Source: Desulfamplus sp.
Lineage (GTDB): Bacteria > Desulfobacterota > Desulfobacteria > Desulfobacterales > Desulfobacteraceae
Direction of reading: 5' to 3'
NCBI GenBank assembly: GCA_015232455.1
Contig: JADFZQ010000004.1
Span: 183,601 to 247,600 of the forward strand
Length of the DNA: 64,000 nt
The notes beneath the pieces were generated by a model, which worked only from the letters and a program-made list of their open reading frames with translations, did no database searches and had not been told where the DNA came from. A program made the position numbers and the translations under genes. Of this stretch, positions 61,017-64,000 are shown piece by piece (position 1 is the stretch's first letter; each line of letters opens with the position of its first letter).

Positions 61017-63068
61017 ATGTTCAAAAATTTGAAATTAGGTTCAAAACTGATGCTTGGTTTTTCATCAATTGCTTTGATAGCTTTAGCATTAGGCATTATG
61101 GGCTATTACGGAGTTGTTAAAAACAGTAAAGCAATTAATGAGATAGGAGTTGTAAGATTACCAAGTGTTCAATCAATTCTTGATATAGAGATTGCCATAG
61201 ACAAAATTAACAAACATATTAGAACTCTACTTATTCCAAACCTCGCTGTAGAGGACTATGCCCAAGAGTATAGTGGTATTGAACAAGCCCGAAAAGATTA
61301 CAAGGAGGGTTTTGACATCTATGAACTTTTACCACAAACGCGAGAAGATGCTCTTAAATGGAAATATTTTAGAGACGCAGTGTCAGAAATAGTTAGTCTT
61401 AATGATAATATATTTAAGTTTCACCGTGAGATTAGCGAAACTGGAATTTACAACCCTGATGAGCTGTTAAGTAAACTAAATAAGTTCAAAGCAGACCATT
61501 ATACTCTTGAACTTAAAGTTGCTGATATGATTCTTTCTGGGGGGGCGTTTGATGGTGGAGAAGATCACACTGTCTGTAACTTTGGACGTTGGTTAATAGG
61601 TTTTGAAACTACAGACCCAGAACTTAATCAACTGATTCAAAGCCTTAAAGAACCACATAAAAATTTTCATGGCTCTGTAACTAAAATACGTGATGCCATA
61701 AAAGCAGGGGACAAAGATGAAGCCTTGAAACTATTTGAAACTACAATGAAGCCCTCTGCACAAGAAGTTTTCAAGATTTTTGATAAGATGATAGCAGAAG
61801 CAGAAAAGGTTGAAAAACTTTATGCAACCCTCCACGAAATGGTTATGGATAAGTCAATACCACTTCAGCAAAAAGCTGCTGAATACCTTGAAGCAGTTGC
61901 TCATATTAATGTTAAACTCGCAGCAGATGAGGTTGAGAAGGCAGAAAAACAGGCTAAATTTTTAAAGAATGCTTCATTGATATCCATGTTATCTGGAATT
62001 TTTATCTCTTTAACTCTTGCGGTTCTAATAACTAAATCAATCGCCCGACCTATTCTTCAAGGGGTAGATTTTGCAAAAAAGATGTCAGAGGGTGATATGA
62101 CCCAAAATATAGCCATTGACCGCAATGATGAGGTCGGTATCCTCATAAAAGCACTCAATCAGATGTCTGCTGAGTTAAGAGCTATGTTTAAAGGTATTAT
62201 CACAGGGGTTCAGACACTCTCTTCATCAGCCACACAGCTTAACGGCATTTCTCATCAGATGGCAATTGGGTCTGAACATACTGCTGGTAAAGCTCATACA
62301 GTTGCAGCAGCAGCAGAGGAGCTAAGTTCTAATGTCAATTCAGTTGCAGCAGCAATGGAGCAGACAAACGCCAATATGAATGTTGTTTCATCAGCAGCAG
62401 AAGAGATGACCTCTACAATAAGCGAAATTGCTGGAAACACGGCAAATGTTAGCAACGTAACAGCTAAGGCTGAAAAACAGGCTCATACAGCTTCAGAAAG
62501 AGTTCAAAATCTTGGTAAGGCTGCTCAGGAGATAGGAAAAGTTACTCAGACAATTGCGGAAATCTCAAGCCAGACAAACCTTCTTGCACTTAATGCGACA
62601 ATTGAGGCAGCAAGAGCAGGAGAGGCGGGCAAAGGTTTTGCTGTTGTTGCAAGCGAGATCAAAGAGCTTGCAAAACAGACAGCAGCAGCAACTGAAGAGA
62701 TTAAAAATCGTGTAAAAGGGATTCAAGATGCAACAGGCAGCACTGTAAACGAAATCATAGAGATTGCGGGAGTCATAACTCAAGTAAATGAAGGTGTGTC
62801 AACAATCGCTGCTGCTGTTGAAGAGCAATCTTCAACTACAAGGGAGATTGCAGATAATGTGGCTCAAGCTTCTTTAGCAGTTAGTGATGTTGGTAAAAAT
62901 GTTGTAGAAAGCTCGTCAGTTACTGCTGAAATTGCAAAAGATATAGCAGAGGTAAACCACTCTGCAACAGAGATGGCAAATAGCAGTTCTCAAGTAACCA
63001 TGAGTGCTAAAGAGCTTGCAAGACTTGCAGAACAATTAAAGGATATGATGGGGAAATTTAAGGTGTGA
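61017..63068 (+). CDS. methyl-accepting chemotaxis protein with periplasmic CZB zinc motif
   Basis: 683 residues from ATG 61017 (TTAGGAGAAGCAGT upstream; a longer frame to 60978 adds 13 unsupported residues). TM1 is ~13-32 and TM2 ~318-339, followed by HAMP and a full signalling domain (hairpin tip [31 protein letters not shown]). Between the helices, H161-x2-L, C187-N-F-G-R-W, H214-x3-H218 fit the chemoreceptor zinc-binding (CZB) pattern. CZB proteins sense zinc or hypochlorous acid through the Zn-Cys site; most are cytoplasmic, whereas this one should be periplasmic. The stop overlaps the aat start by 4 nt. Confidence 0.9.
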   Translation: MFKNLKLGSKLMLGFSSIALIALALGIMGYYGVVKNSKAINEIGVVRLPSVQSILDIEIAIDKINKHIRTLLIPNLAVEDYAQEYSGIEQARKDYKEGFDIYELLPQTREDALKWKYFRDAVSEIVSLNDNIFKFHREISETGIYNPDELLSKLNKFKADHYTLELKVADMILSGGAFDGGEDHTVCNFGRWLIGFETTDPELNQLIQSLKEPHKNFHGSVTKIRDAIKAGDKDEALKLFETTMKPSAQEVFKIFDKMIAEAEKVEKLYATLHEMVMDKSIPLQQKAAEYLEAVAHINVKLAADEVEKAEKQAKFLKNASLISMLSGIFISLTLAVLITKSIARPILQGVDFAKKMSEGDMTQNIAIDRNDEVGILIKALNQMSAELRAMFKGIITGVQTLSSSATQLNGISHQMAIGSEHTAGKAHTVAAAAEELSSNVNSVAAAMEQTNANMNVVSSAAEEMTSTISEIAGNTANVSNVTAKAEKQAHTASERVQNLGKAAQEIGKVTQTIAEISSQTNLLALNATIEAARAGEAGKGFAVVASEIKELAKQTAAATEEIKNRVKGIQDATGSTVNEIIEIAGVITQVNEGVSTIAAAVEEQSSTTREIADNVAQASLAVSDVGKNVVESSSVTAEIAKDIAEVNHSATEMANSSSQVTMSAKELARLAEQLKDMMGKFKV

Positions 63069-63760
63069 GATATAGTTTTACAGATAATATCGAATTTCCT
63101 TCACCTAACCTTGCAAGGTATGACGGTCTCCTCTGTATCGGAGGAGACCTAACTTGGCAACGGCTTATTAAAGCATATCAAAGTGGTATTTTCCCCTGGT
63201 TTTCAGAAGGTGATCCAATTTTGTGGTGGTCTCCTGATCCACGCCTTGTTTTATGTCCTGACAAAATATATATCTCAAAAAGCTTATATAAAAAGATCAA
63301 AAAAGGCTGTTTTGAGATAACTATGGACAACGCTTTTGAAGATGTAATTGTTTGCTGCTCAAAGTTCAGGAATAAAAACCGAACATCTACATGGCTTGTT
63401 GATGAGATGGTTCAAGCCTATATTGAGCTTCATAAACTTGGATATGCACACTCTGTTGAGAGCTGGAAAGATGGTAAACTTGTTGGTGGGCTTTACGGTG
63501 TCTCACTTGGCAGAATCTTTTTTGGTGAATCTATGTTCTCTTACCAAACCGATGCCTCAAAAGTTGCTCTTGCTGCTTTATGTTCTCATTTAAAACAACA
63601 AGAATTTAACCTTATTGATTGTCAGGTGAAAACTTCTCACCTTATCTCAATGGGTGCTCAAGAGATACCAAGAAGCCTATTTTTAAGAGTATTAAAGGCT
63701 TCCTTGAGAAATGAAGATTTAAGAGGGAAATGGGAACTTTATCGTTCTTCTAAGGAATAA
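63065..63760 (+). CDS. aat: leucyl/phenylalanyl-tRNA-protein transferase
   Basis: N-end rule enzyme adding Leu or Phe to proteins with N-terminal Arg or Lys. The 231 residues show the family block [53 protein letters not shown], then [28 protein letters not shown] and [20 protein letters not shown]. The start is GTG 63065, inside the chemoreceptor stop (GTGTGA). The final stop TAA lies inside the left end of the MITE-like repeat, which supplies the last codons. Confidence 0.95.
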   Translation: MRYSFTDNIEFPSPNLARYDGLLCIGGDLTWQRLIKAYQSGIFPWFSEGDPILWWSPDPRLVLCPDKIYISKSLYKKIKKGCFEITMDNAFEDVIVCCSKFRNKNRTSTWLVDEMVQAYIELHKLGYAHSVESWKDGKLVGGLYGVSLGRIFFGESMFSYQTDASKVALAALCSHLKQQEFNLIDCQVKTSHLISMGAQEIPRSLFLRVLKASLRNEDLRGKWELYRSSKE

Positions 63761-63845
63761 GAATTTAATAATGCCCGAAATTATATCCAGCAAGTAGGGA
63801 ACAACGATCGTTGTTCCCTACTTGTGTTATTAAATTTTCGTTCCT
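63753..63845. repeat. MITE-like element with perfect palindromic core, copy 2
   Basis: The ends AGGAATAAGAATTTAATAA (63753-63771) and 63827-63845 are inverted repeats (16 of 19). The core is a 34-bp perfect palindrome at 63791-63824 built on GGGAACAACGATCGTTG. The first bases overlap the end of aat. Compare copy 1 at 2991-3113. Confidence 0.75.
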
Positions 63846-64000
63846 AAATGATTATTAATTTCCCCCTTGGGGGCAGGGCTGTTAAGTTCTTTTCAAAGTG
63901 TTGACAGAGTAGGTAAGTTTTCATAAAGCGTTTCAGAGTTATAAGTATTATAAACTTGAAAGACATGGAGACTATTATCTGAATATGAATTTAATTGAAA
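63846..64000. other. intergenic tail with a C-rich hairpin; possible gene start at the edge
   Basis: CCCCCTTGGGGG at about 63863-63874 resembles the C-rich hairpin family. ATG at 63985 (MNLIE..., with GGAG about 16 nt upstream) might begin a plus-strand gene that continues beyond the window. Too little is visible to call it. Confidence 0.3.

Overview
This 64-kb, AT-rich (roughly one-third G+C by eye) chromosomal window is bacterial. Gene content and protein flavour point to a sulfate-reducer-type deltaproteobacterium (Desulfobacterota, Desulfobacterales-like). Pointers are the rpmF-acpP-rpiB-glyA-dCMP deaminase order, a full Bat (von Willebrand) locus, several REC/PAS histidine kinases, a PUFA-synthase-like megasynthase, a CarD regulator, and many short palindromic repeats. 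The genus cannot be fixed from the sequence alone. No rRNA, tRNA, CRISPR array or intact transposase gene was seen.

Layout. 1-11045: housekeeping genes. A minus-strand block (rpmF, acpP, rpiB, glyA, dCMP deaminase) diverges from a plus-strand block (lgt, holA, pyk, lspA, tsaC-like), followed by sppA and rpsA on the minus strand. 11390-17525: two small coupled ORFs, then a minus-strand unit of a 1006-aa membrane protein, a PilT-type ATPase and a zinc-ribbon protein, plus an MBL-fold hydrolase. 17723-27636: a signal-transduction cluster of two hybrid kinases (one translationally coupled to a TumE-type toxin-antitoxin pair), a PAS-GAF-PAS-PAS kinase, a response regulator, and an unusual REC / substrate-binding-protein / CheW triple fusion.

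27853-46563: the Bat locus in two pieces. DUF58, DUF4381-like, batA and batB lie on the plus strand; batC and a batD-batE fusion lie on the minus strand. A type III restriction-modification island (mod, HTH protein, Doc toxin, res) sits exactly at the batA/batB junction between perfect 28-bp direct repeats. The strand switch between batB and batC/batD encloses thiN, rluD, carD, a cereblon-like CULT-domain gene and an EI24/CysZ-like membrane gene, as if one inversion split an older operon. 46700-51774: cmk, hisC, a NamZ/DUF1343 gene, rnhA, a small conserved protein and a secreted cohesin-domain protein.

51868-60045: a decayed Rpn-type transposase remnant, then a two-ORF PUFA-synthase-like locus (KS-AT-ACP-ACP and KR-DH-DH). 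Its ORFs overlap at a run of ten A residues that forms a classic -1 frameshift heptamer. 60287-63760: a metallophosphoesterase, a chemoreceptor with a CZB zinc motif, and aat.

Several repeat families recur: a MITE-like element around a perfect palindrome (2991-3113 and 63753-63845); a GATTTGACAAC palindrome at three operon ends; a C-rich hairpin family, two members of which are inserted in frame inside the megasynthase genes; and a TGATTCAGA repeat, one copy of which flanks the transposase remnant. Together with the R-M island these show a genome shaped by small mobile repeats and local rearrangement.
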